The notes under the pieces are model-generated. The model was not told the DNA's origin. It saw only the letters and a program-made list of their open reading frames with translations, and did not search any database. The translations under genes and the position numbers were made by a program. Positions 1 through 12,700 of a stretch of DNA of 64,000 bases are shown piece by piece (position 1 is the stretch's first letter; each line of letters begins with the position of its first letter). This stretch comes from Echinococcus granulosus (Eukaryota > Platyhelminthes > Cestoda > Cyclophyllidea > Taeniidae), in NCBI RefSeq assembly GCF_000524195.1, contig NW_020170403.1, forward strand, positions 667,811 through 731,810, given 5' to 3'.

Positions 1-3000
1 GCATTATTTGGATCTTTCAAAAATCAAGTGAATATTCACTTGCTGTAGGGATTCTAATTTAATTTCGGTGATGCTACCGATCGTCAATTCGCTCTCTCCA
101 AATCGCCTTGTGATTTGAGGCCATTTTGAGATATACAGGTTCAAAAATTCGCATTAATGTGTGAATTTTATCCCTACCTCATCCCACTCACCATTCCTCA
201 CAATTTTTTATCAGGGAGGCTAATGGGCAAGCATTAGGGTAGGAACTATTTGCACAAAAGAATGGGATGTCTCCAAAAAGACTGAAAGCAAAGAAGGGCT
301 TTTGGCCTTTCGATTTCGTTTTCTGCACCGATACCCAAATGCGAACCACACAAAACAACTTTTGCAAAGATGAAATAGTATCACGTAGGCATTGTTATCC
401 CCTCTTCAAGGAAGAGGAGACAAGGAATTTCTTGCCTTTTGTCATATTTGTTGGAGGAATGTCATTTCAATACATGATGACAATAATGAACTTCCAGCTT
501 TGTGGGGTCGCGTAGGCATTGACACCTGAAGAATGGTTTCTAAGGCCCCAACATTCAGTCTTTAATCAACAATAAAGTCATTTATAAACTTCTAGCTGCG
601 CCCCTTATCACGCTGCTCGTACATCACGAATGACAAACAACTTCATGGGCATACATAGGGGGAGATGCAGTGGGCCAGTCGGCTGACATTGCAGTGGTGC
701 GTTGTAAAGTTTGCTGCTGCGTTGCATTGCTTGCACGAGATGATCTTATCCGCATTCACACTCGGGTGTTGATGGCAAAATCCAACTCCAAGACGAGCTA
801 GAACGTAGACCAGGCGCTTAAGCTAGCGCCGTCCCTCATAGGCGGGCAGGTAGGTAGGCAAACAAACCAGCTATCCATCTAACCAGCCAGATAGGTGGGT
901 TGCATGATATTCACCTTTTCTGCATAGAAATGACAACCAATCAAAAGCTGGAAAGGTAATGGCACAATTTGACGGAGTGCTTGCCTGAACAAAACGGGGC
1001 AAAGCAAACAAGCTACGTGGGAAAACTGATTTAAATTAACACAAAAAGGAATGGCTGAATGGGATCGTAGATTTCGAGACAGTCTCCTCCTTTAACGATT
1101 ATAAAACTGTGAATATACCGTCTTGAGGACAATTTGCTATTTAGGCTGTAGGAACTGTGTTTGTTTGCCTTCCTGCGAAAGACGATTGAGTTACGGATGC
1201 GTACTCGCACTAAGCATAACTACACTTTTGGGCTAAAGATAAAACTGCAAAATTTGTGTCAGAATTTTGACAATCACATAGAAGTTTTATTGCTTAACAC
1301 CCAAATTAGAAGCATACATATTCAAGATAAATGTATAGCAGACATGTTTGATTCTCGCTTTTGGTAACAGGACAATTGGGAGCTCCATCACTGTGACTTT
1401 GTCGGGCGGCCTGGCCTCTGAACCATGCCAATAGCCCTCCCAGCCCTTCTGCACATCAACAATGTACATCCTGTCCGAGTGTTAGGCCTTCTTTCGTCTC
1501 CAGGGCAGTCTCGAGGCACTGCAGACATAACGCCAGTTCGTAGCAATGGTAGACTAAGGTCCCCATTTGAAAATCAGTCGCAGAGCAGTGCATTTACACA
1601 ACCAAGGGAGTAATGGAGAAAGAGTGAAGTTGGAGGGAACGAGTTTAATAACTGACAGAGATTCATCCTCCGAGGATAGCTACGATAATAGCGAACACAT
1701 ATCATATGTCAAAGACGTCAACTTCATATTTTGCATATACAATCCAATTGAATTTCCGGTAGATAAGGGTCTCAACTACCCCTCTACTCGGTAAGTAAGA
1801 AGTGATCCCACTTTGAAGCAAATCGGTTCAAAGACTAAGAAAGATCGAGAAAAAAGTGTGGATATTTTGTAAATCCCCCTTGATTTAATCCCGCCAGTAA
1901 AGGTAAGAAATGATTACTGACCATATTAGTAAAGGATGGACCAAGTTCCGAAACTATGCGCAGCTGCTAACTCACTTTCGGGAAGCATTTTTCATACAAA
2001 ATAAAAAAGGAGAGAATAAAGAGAGGCCGCTTTTTAGCTCAAATGAGACGAAAATGAAACAGGGAAGGTGCGAAATGGAAAGGAAGGGGAATGTGTCGAA
2101 TACCCAGCAAATGGTTACCATATTCCATCTTATCCTAAGATAAGAAAATGGATAGAGGTACCTATTCCGGCGGCTAAAATAGGAACAAGGGATCTGTTTA
2201 AATTTTCGGTAACTGTTTTCCCATTCTATCCCCTTACAAACGATAGGGAGGTACCATAATCTACATAATCAAGGGCGGTTATCATCATTGTTTTGAATTT
2301 TCACATTCTAACGCATGAGGAAGGAACAACAAGACTAACTGACAAATTTTTACCTGATTCCATTTTATCACAAGGAGAGAAAAAGACCACAATGTCTGTC
2401 TATACGATGATCGTTTTCAAAAGGAAACCGTTTCTTCAACTGAAAGTAATGTAAAGGCGACCATGGAAGAAAGCCAGCAAATAAGCTAGGCGAGTGGTAG
2501 ACATTTCCTCGATCCACTCCTACCACATGGTTACAGAATACAACGTGGAAATTATCTCGAATAAAAAATAATTTTTTTGCACTACTGAGATAGAACTGAG
2601 AGGATGAGAGGAGGGAGATGAAAATAAGACAAGTTGGACAGATTACCCTGCCTAATATAAGGGGTAGCAACTGTTTGTGCTGCTGCTTCTGATACCGTTT
2701 CGTAGCATTAAAAGCAACACACACATATATGGGGAGGAATGAACACCAAAACAAATGGCAGACAAATTCGCATAGGCAAAAGCAGTGACAGAGAGGCAGA
2801 CAGAAGACGCAGCCGTTGGTTATGAACGTAGAAGCAGCACTGGTCAGCCTTCCCGACGAATCCGCGATCAATCAAGACCGGAGTTTGATATGGGTTAACA
2901 GCTGAACTCTCGGGTTCTCGGTCTCCTTAGGGCTAAGTCTCGCACTCACCAACTGATTATCCTTTCATAGTCTCCATAAAAAGCCGTCAATTTGGGAATT

Positions 3001-6000
3001 AAAAGTGGGCCAGCGATGTGGATACTGACAGATGAAAAGATTTTGATTGACATTGCTGAACAAGTGGAAATAAAGCAATTTTCATGGAGAGCAACATACA
3101 GATACGATGAGACATTCACGGGGAGCATCCACCGACTCAATTCCGTGCAGATGCAATTTTTTTTTGAGAAATAACGTCTTCGGATTTTATCCTAAATATG
3201 CCACATTTGTTTCTTTCGACAATTCCAAATTCACGGCTCTTCAACTTTACAAACCCATCAAAAGCGGGTGATAAAAATTGCACATTCCTGTGGTTCTCCT
3301 TCTGAGGACCATGAAGCTTTAGGCAAGGAAGGGAAATATTCACGTTCTTACCAAAAGTGCAGACATAGGGGAGCGCACAAATGCCTCTTACAGAGGCAGC
3401 ACAGAATGATGCCGTTAAAAAACGGTAGTTGAATGCGCTATCCCGCCTGTCTTTTTCCCTCAATAAAACGCAACTGAAGCCGCCTTCTTGTCTGCGTTAA
3501 ATCGACTCGGTGATGAGGTTTAACACTGTACGTTCCGGTAACCCGTCTAAACAAGCAAATCAGTGGCTTTTTTATGAAGTAATATATTTTGAAAATTGGA
3601 AAAATCTTGATTACATCAGTGGCCAATTTGCTGAAATCGTAGACTGAAAATTAAAACTGATTTTTTCGCTTTAAGTTTGCTGAGGGGCTTTACCTTGCCT
3701 TTACAAGAAACATGACATTTGGGGCTGACAGTTGGGAAAACAGTGAAAGTTTCTTTGCACTCCCTGACCCGTTCCGCCTCCGGTCCACTGTGGATAAAGT
3801 CACGACTTACTGCCCTTGGGTGAATCGAGGGGCAATGGCGGTAAGACCCTCGTCCCCAATCTGTTCGGCGCTTGGGAAATGGAAAGAAGGGGCAAATTAA
3901 ATCAACAGTAGGACAAATTTGTGGAACGGGCTCCCAAATGGTGCTAGAAGCGTTGACAGCGAATTTCCATTCAAACCTACTTCAGACACAAGAAACTAGA
4001 AGAACTCAAATAATCACAGGATTTGAATTCGTTCCTTTCTTGTAGAACCTCTTACAGCTCCGAACAGAATAGCGAAAGAAAAATGACGTCCAAACGACTG
4101 CACAGTTAGAGGTAATACATTTTCATGAACCCGCCATAAAATTTAGGATAAAATAGGAATCAGTAAAGGAACCACGAAAAGGAGATTTATGGTGCAAAGA
4201 AGCCGTTCATATCGTAGAACAGTAAATGGAATGCGGACGCATTTTTTTCCAAAAATTTGAATCAAAACCGTCAAGTAGAGATGGCATTCCTATTGTTTAC
4301 GCCAGCAGAAATACCTTCATTTTTGGGGGGGGGGGGGGGGGAAATATTTGTTTAAATTAAATGGGAAAACAGGTGCCCTATTACGGTTGGACAATTGAAG
4401 AAGCTACGCAGAGCAAGTGAGATCCAAGTCAATCGAGTGCAGAGGGAAATTCAGGTAGAGGAAATGGGTAAAGGGTCAGAATCGAGAATCCGATGAATAC
4501 AGAGATTACAGAAACCCTAGAGGATCTAGAAACGGTTCCGCTGATTCGGTATGGATCTCATCACCTTACGAGGTCACTTCTAATTCAGATACAGAAAAAA
4601 AATGGACTTGGAAAGCTGCAAAATCCGTCAAAGAGTGCGATCGAAACAGATTTTTAAAATTTTAGTGCATTTGAACTTCACATTTACATTCACTACTTGA
4701 GAAAATAAATGAAAAAGGAAAGCGATTGATTCTTGAACCTGCACCAAAATTTGCCAGTTCCTAGTCTCGGCTATGGCAGCCCCTATCGCATCCAATCGAC
4801 AAGTCAAAGGAGAAACGATAAACGTCATAAAAAAGAATGCAATCTCCAGGATAAAAGAAGGTTTATAATAGTCTTTTTTTATAGTTCAAAACAAGTTGAT
4901 CAGTCATCCAAGAGGAGAGGGAGAGAAGACAAGAGACAAAAATCCTAGAACGAGGAGGGCACGTAAATTTCAGTGATTTGTGGTTTTACCGGTGCGCTTC
5001 AGATAGCAAGGAGGGCGGAAAAAACAACAAGAAATAGAATGCACACAGGCCAACTCGTTTGGTGCTACCACCGGTGTGGTTTTCAGTCCTCCTTTTCACC
5101 TCAAATTTCCCCATCTGAACTTTTACAAAGTTCTTAACCGCACAAACAGTCCATAAAACAGTGACCTCCGAAAAAGGCAGCACAGAATCAGATCCTCGAG
5201 TTCACATACAGAATCTTGGAAGAAGTTGATACATACACACCCACCTCGAATGTAGAATGCATGTGCGCGAGATCGGTTAAGGGAATAATAAAGGCTGGAA
5301 AGGGCAACCAAGATCCCCAGAAAGGTAAACAGTCAGGTTACTTGGGAGATCCATTGAATTTTTCTGGTCGGCTGGCCACTTGGGGTAGTGCTAGAAAACG
5401 TTTTTAAGTCTTCGGTCTTAATTGGGGATTAAAAAGAATCATTGATATTGAGAAGACTGTTCCTTGTGAATAGTCTTACAACTTTAACCTCCATGGCAGA
5501 CTTTCTTGAATGGAACTCCTTTAACCATTTCGCAGCCGCTTCTACTAAAATACTCGCTTTAACCGAAGGCTAGAGGGAGAGTTTCCTTGAAGACGTTGAG
5601 GCACAAGAGGGTCAAAAAGTTAAAACTGCTGTTGTGAGGATCGAATTGCAGAAAAGTAGGCTTGTCAATAAGGGAAAATGCATCTTGTAACAATAATTCT
5701 GGCTCAAACTTCAACTAGCAGTTCAAATCGGTAGGTTGAATCTGCATTAATCCGGCCTGGCGCCATATCCAAGCCACATACGTCTTGAGACAGTAGTGAG
5801 TGCGTAAGTGAGTGAGCGGGCGAGAGTGAATAACTGGGTTGGGGAGTGAATATTGTTATTACGACAACGTCTGATAAAACCGTCAACCAAGCAGCGCTCG
5901 CGAAGATGGCAGTTGATCTCCGAAGTCGTTATTTAAGACAGCTTCCAAGTGACTGACATCGTGATGGTATTACTCGATATAACTATCGGGCAAAAAGGAT

Positions 6001-6756
6001 CCGCTGACCCTATTATAAAGCGATAGTTGACAAACAGGAAATAATCGAGTTGTATTAATGAAAGGGACTGAATTCCCTTTACCTTTCGCTGAACCATCAA
6101 CTCAAAAATTAACACCGGTATTTTAACACTCAAAATGGAGCACATGAGATCCTTGAAGGCTCAAAAAGGCCTAGGAGAAGATGGCGCAATCACGCGCATG
6201 CGAGCATGTGTAGGGGTTCGAAGCCCTCCTCGCAACGCATTCGCGTTCATTGAGCGCATGAGCCAGCACAAACGAGGGAGAGAGGAGGGAAGGAGAAAAA
6301 ACCCAGCTCCCGTTAACTCCTCCTCTGGTTGGCTGGGCGGGCAAAGTACTTCCATACGCACAATGCAAAACACGGCGCCTGTCCACTTTCTCGCTTCCCA
6401 CTTGCCTGCTTGCCTCACTGACACTGCATTTACACCGAGAGACTTAGAACAAATTAATCCATTCGAGTGGGCAAAATAGGTGTTGATTAAGTAGCTATGT
6501 TAATTCAGAGTTAGGGAAGCAATTCAGTACTATAATTGATACGATTCTTACGTACGGATTTGCTTACGGATTTGCCTCTACCGGTCTATAGCCTGTGCAT
6601 TTCAGCAAAATCACCAAAAAAACAAGATGAGCCGACTTCCTTCCAAACAAATACATCGCATGTGGGTTACGCTGTTAGCAAACTTGTTAAGAATGCTCAT
6701 ACCAATTCTACTTTCCAACTGGCTATCCTATTATTTCCTCAGGGATGATTCCACTA
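1..6756. other. Non-coding stretch at the left end
   Basis: I find no exon chain that joins into a recognisable protein here. Open frames are short or cysteine/leucine-rich and lack consistent splice sites. It contains a 17-G homopolymer at 4325-4341. The RhoGEF stop lies at the right edge, so the last few hundred bases are probably that gene's 3' untranslated region and downstream flank. Confidence 0.6.
4325..4341. repeat. G homopolymer (17 nt)
   Basis: Seventeen consecutive G on the plus strand, preceded by T4 and followed by A3. The exact length is unreliable in most sequencing data. Such a run can form a G-quadruplex only by slippage, so function is doubtful. Confidence 0.9.
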
Positions 6757-9700
6757 CTAAAAAGAAGATTCCAATGGGGTAGAAAATAAAGTACCCCATT
6801 CCCTTTCTCCACCAGCAAATCGTGTGGGATCCTCCAGCGCCATAAGGAGTTGCTGTTGCATGCGTTGGATGTCGCGCAGATGCACCACCCAGGCGGAGCG
6901 CGTGGCGACAGTTTGGGGGTCAATGATGTAGATAACATCACGACCCGGTGTCTGGTCCCACAGCGCAAAACGCAGATCGTCCGACGCCACGAATTCCAGG
7001 GCCGCACGCACCGACGCCCAATCAGTGCCGGAATACTGTTCATTTCCCGATACCATCGTCGCTCCAGCTGCGCCCATCGGTATCGCATCCGCTACTCCCG
7101 CTCCTGTAGCTTCCGTCGTCGCCGGCTCAGACGTGAAGGTGCACATGAACCAGTGTGGCTGTGAGAGACAAGAAGGGGCTGGCTGAGAAAAATTGTCCTG
7201 CTGTAGCCAACTTGGTCTCTAAATCTTCAGCCATTTTTCGATTATATTCGAAAGGCGACTAACCTCTATCCATCAAAATACGGCGATTCAGATGCCCCTC
7301 GTCGGAATTATTCTTATCTTTCTCGAGGAATGTAGCAATTTGAATAGCGCTGATAGAAAGTGAACTTGTGGTTGTACTCAATTGTTGCTGGGTACGCTCC
7401 GGTAGCAATATATGGTATTGGTGTTGATGTGGCGGACGTTCAAGTCAAAGCATGACTTATGATTTTGTAGATGTAGAATGGGTGTCACCGAGGTCAGGTC
7501 ACATCCTGTTAATCAAGACAGCAGCCACGGTGCCATTGAATGTGTTTGTCAATGGAAGCGGAGACTATGAGTACTCGATAGGACAAGGGGATGGTAGATA
7601 GCGTTATAGCACGTTATACCATGCATATTCGTTCCGATCATGGCAGCTACAGCATATTAGTCATTTCTGCGATTGAACATTCAGCGTATAGAACGTCCCT
7701 TTGGTTTTTGATGTCTATTCTACCTGTACACCCCTGTGAAATTTCAAGGGAGATGACCTGCTCTGTGGGAACGATGGAGGCAACTTTCCACGATTATTTG
7801 CAATTTCCGAGAGTTAGCAGATTCTGGGTACCAAGACGGATCTCCAGACCACCCCATACTACTCACCGCAGTATGTACGCACAACACCGTTGCGAGTGAG
7901 ACATATTAACACCTCTTCCTCACATCTCAGACCTCGCTTCAAGAGATTTCCACCTGTTTTGACCGTTTGATTTTTTTGCCGTTTAATCAACACAAAACCT
8001 TCCATGCCAAAGCTTTGTGGATGTTATTTCACCGCTGAGATAAGTTTATGAAATCAGCAAGGGACTGTGTAAAAAGTTAGCTGAATCGGTGCTCCTTGAA
8101 AGTCGTTCTTCCTTTTTCCCCATTGACCTACAAAGTCCTAACTGGGCCTGAACGATCTTCGTGGGAATGGAAAGCCATTCCAATAATGGCAAAATCTTAA
8201 TAACTTATTGGCCAAGAAGACTACTGGTAGAATTTCCTCCAACTTAGCGAAACAGAACTGGTATTGTACATGTAAAAAAAATAGGGCCCTTATCATCTTT
8301 ACCCAATGACGACTACTCTAGATACGTCCTGCTTAAGTCAAATTTCGGGCTTGATTTGAATAAAAACTTACACACACGCATAAGGATTGACGCAGTAAGT
8401 CTACCTGGCAAAGCTAGGTTCTAAAAGAAAATCGACCGCAGGCCACTGGATGTTTTATTCAGGGCGGCACTCCGCTGAAACTAAAGGACATGCAAATATA
8501 TTTACACCGAGTAAATCCTACACCTGTTTGGGTGTGTGTAACCCAAACAATCTGTTTACAATCCGACCTAGAAAAAAACAAAAGTACACGTCACACGTAT
8601 ATGATGCTGACAGCGACTGCGTTTGGCCCAAGCTGTTCATCACCGACGGTGAGGCCATATGGCATGACGTATACGATATCCTTGGACGCCTGGCCAGATA
8701 TACCAATCGCTCTAATCATATTCCACTCTAAAAAGTGCTAAACTTTGAGATAAAAACGATTTTTTCATCAGTAACAGACAGCCTAAAGCACCAAAAAGTT
8801 CTTAAACGACTAGTAGGGATGACCTGCTACGATTCCGACGCAACTATAATTAAGGTCGGCAAATGAATCAGTGACAGCAGTAAGATTCGGTGTAATTCCG
8901 ATTCCAACAATATAGGAAGGTAAGGAAGTAACAATCGTACGGTTTCACAGATTTCATTAAAAAAATTAAATGAGTGAACTTCGAAAGTATCAATTGACGC
9001 TCTGGTTTAACCAGAAATCGTCTTCCGTACCACTGCAACAGAACTACTCTTATTCTACTTTACAACTACGAAGACTCCTTAGTCCTTGCATTTTGCATTT
9101 TCTTTGCGATGCCACGCCTATGGCCTCCAATCCTTCTTCCGTACTGGTAATGGCTTATTACGCTTTCAGAGGTGACTTGCGGCACCGCATCGTAAACTGA
9201 TCACAGGGAGCAAGTGAAAAGTCCCAATTCAGGAAGTGAAAGTGGGGTTTCAGCATAAACTCAAGTATACAAGGCCATATCGCTATCCACTAGCCGAAGA
9301 CAGCAAGCCCCGTTCAATGCGTATTTATAAACAAACAAACCGTAGAATACTACCAGGGAGTATGATTACGGAATTTTCACATCCAAACCGTCACCGAGTG
9401 CACAAAACCATGATCTTACCAAGTAAACTCGGCTCGCACACTCCGAGTGTTCCATTGTTCTAACAAAAAGTGTACTATATGCATTTTACTGTTTTTAAAT
9501 CAAACTATCTGTCTACGATGCACGACTGGACGCCAATCAGGTTTCAAAAACGGAGGAAGGTCTCCTGCCATACACCCGTAAAACGGATAGAAAAAGAGTT
9601 AACTCGCCAGGCTAACTAACAATTTTAGCGATTACAACTAGCAAACCTGATGCTGGTGGTTTTAAATTCGACGGCTATCAGTGTATCTCCAAGAGCGTTG

Positions 9701-12700
9701 AAGTGTTTAGCCGTTGGCAAACTAGTTACCACCCCGGGTCAATTGTCTGCGCTTTAAAATAATTCCAACGAGTCCAAATAGCAGAGTCAATGTTGTTAGT
9801 CTTATATTCGACGGCTATCAGTACGAACATGTTTTCTATAGCAATTAGATGCCTAGCTGTTGGTGCAGAAGCGCTTCATAATAGCGCACGTACACAAAAC
9901 TGACGGCGAATGAAAAACGGCCCCAAGTGGTTGGCTTATTTTTTGGGGGAAATACATGTATGCAAAATCGCACCTCAGTGTAGCGGAACCACACACATCC
10001 ATGCACAAAAAAATGTAGAAAATCTCCTTGATAAGTTCGTTAGTTTTTCAATCCAAAAATGGCTTGCCGCTCACCTCAAACTTCATCTTGTTGACATTGA
10101 TAGCAGCCCTAAATTGATAGGTCGACTGCGCAAAGGCGTCTGCACTTGTCCCCTTTCGTTTGGCCTTCACCTCCTCCGTTACGAGGAGCATACGATCGAA
10201 GAGAAAGAGCCGCGAGACTACAAACTTCTGGCCTCCTGGAAGTAATGGCGGCGGTGGCTGTGTCTGAAAAACCTCCCCCACCTCCAATGAGCTTCGACTT
10301 TTCTGGTGCAGCGGTAGAGACGGAGGTGGTAGGGGTGCAGTCGAAGCGTTCGGCGCGAGCGATGTAGGCTCGTTGGCGAAGGTGAAATTCACTGGGCCGG
10401 TGTCAGTGGGAGCGGCAGTGGTGGTAGTGGTGGCGGGCGCCTCTGCCTCTTCTTCAGGTGTGGAGGAAGATTGGAGATGCAGTTTGGTAAGGAGGGAGAG
10501 GCCTGAGGAGTTGCGGGAGGCTGGATTAGAGGGGAGAACGTTGAGAGCTTTGGCGTAGGAGCGCAGCGCTTCAGCCAACTCCGAGCGAGACAGCGAGGCA
10601 ACCAGAAGGTCTCCGCGAATACGCAGCGTTCCTAAGGCAGTTATTACCCCTGGAAATCCGTCAATTCGGGCTGCCTGTGGGTTTGAGAAGACAAATAGAT
10701 GATGTTTCTAATGATCAAGGAAAGTTTGCATGCTGGCCAATGGCTTTGAATAAAGGTGCCGCTCTGAGAGGCGACTTCAATCTAACCACGTTAGAGGTCA
10801 AGTCGAGTTCACGGTTGGAATGGGAAAAAACGACTCCTAATTGCAACGCTTTTTCGAACTGCCTAATCTCCTTTCTCAGAGATGCAGTTCCATGAATCGC
10901 CTATTTCTTCTTCACATTTTCATAACAAAGCTCCATTTTAGTCGTTCGTTCGATTCATTTCATTATAGCCACCAAGATTAGACAACCCACTTCCAATAGA
11001 CTTTGGAGTATGGAATTGGCACTCGGCTCCTAATCCATTTCAACAGCGATCATTTAATCCAACCGTGGGAAATGTGAAGCTTAGCATCAGCACCCGCACA
11101 GTAACTGATCTTGTTATTGAGGGCTTGTCAGGCAAAATAGGCACTACTGTCAAGTGAATTAATCAGGTAGGGTTGAGAAACGATCATAAAACTAGGTGAA
11201 CTCGTACCAGCGCCTAGCATTTAATGCGGGACCAAATGGATTTCTCTTGGGGTATTTCTAAAGGATGATGAATTGAAACATGTAGAATATGTCCTACTGT
11301 AAGGGTGGGATATGAGTATTCGCATGGTTTTCTTGCTTAACATCTACTTTGTATCTTTGAAAAATGGGAAAAGCAACATCTGCTCGACTTGAAGGAATGA
11401 GTGAAAATTAGACGAAATCCAGGAATGCTGCAACGCCAGCATGCATAGCGTCGTTACCGCAGTCGCGACCAGAACCTCTACTTTAACCTTGAGGCGCAGC
11501 GCCACAAATGGTATTCGGATGCCGTTTGTTCTTTTTACCTCAAAAGCGTAACTCCTTTTCGTTTGCCGCCTGAGATACTGTCACCGAAAGACATAATGAA
11601 GAGGTCCGCAGGACAAGCAAAGACTTGTTTTGGACTTGAACTGAATGTTGAGCACGAATTGAAGCTCGGCAGGCTGACAGATAGCGGTCCACGCTGAATA
11701 AAGCATCAGACATGACAGTTTCCAGCATCCCGACGCCAAAGAAGATTGTTCTATAGCATCAAAAATAGATGCTGCAGACGCATGCCCATATCAAAGCGAA
11801 TTCCAGACGTAGAAAATAATTTCAGCTGAAGAGAGCAATTCGGATGCTTTCGCCTTCAAGTTTCACACCACTTTTTGCCACATCTGAACTCCAAAATGAA
11901 GGCTTCACATGCGAGTGGCAGTGCCAACTTCAATTCCTTTCTTGCCGTCACAGGTGAGCGTGAGGCCACCGTTTCGTGTGAAACGCTTATCACACACAAA
12001 GAACCGCAAAAACTGACGTGCATTTTGGAATATTCGCATGAGAGTATAAAAAAAAGAGGCAACATCGTGACCCACACAAATAGACGCTGCCAGTGCCATC
12101 AAATTCTGGTTCGCAAACACGACCGCTGCCAGAATCGTTGACGAAAGTCGAGTACTTTGGTCCACGAAAGGCGTGTACTATTTATAGTTATGGTATCTGA
12201 AAGGTTATTTTTAAAACAAGGCGGTTATCCTTAGACCAAGGAAACACGTCATTTGCAGACCTCAATCAGTTGTTTGGAGCACATCAGCTGGTACAATCAA
12301 GTGTCAGAAAGTGGCAAATGATTGCATAGTTCATACATTTGTGATGTTAGAAGGAGAAATGTTAGAAGCCAGGCCAATTTTAATGGGTTTCCTCATCATC
12401 ATTTCAAAATTGCGCTAGCGCCGCGATCAAAACGAGTGATTGTGAATACTCAGCCAGATTTGATGGTAATTGGCATTAAAATCGGCGACAAAATCTACTC
12501 TCTCCAAGTATTAAAACAAATAAAACAGTTCAGTAATGCTGACTGCCCTTTGAATGCTTCTTACACGAATGTGCCTGACTTCTCACCTCAAGACGTGTCC
12601 AGGATGCGGGGTTTCTTGGAATGCTAAATCACTTATTTCCATGCTGACAAGCTAACTTGTAGACCTGCTATTTAAGGCTGACTTCAGTGGAAAATCCAGG

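Noticed and set aside
2368..2871. 167-codon minus-strand open frame
   Set aside because: Cys/Leu/Phe-rich with no domain motif, splice context or Met-start context; looks like a chance frame over A/G-rich DNA.
6182..6224. tRNA-like boxes (TGGCGCAAT and GGTTCGAAGCC)
   Set aside because: Box spacing is about 33 nt instead of about 44 and acceptor/anticodon stems do not pair.
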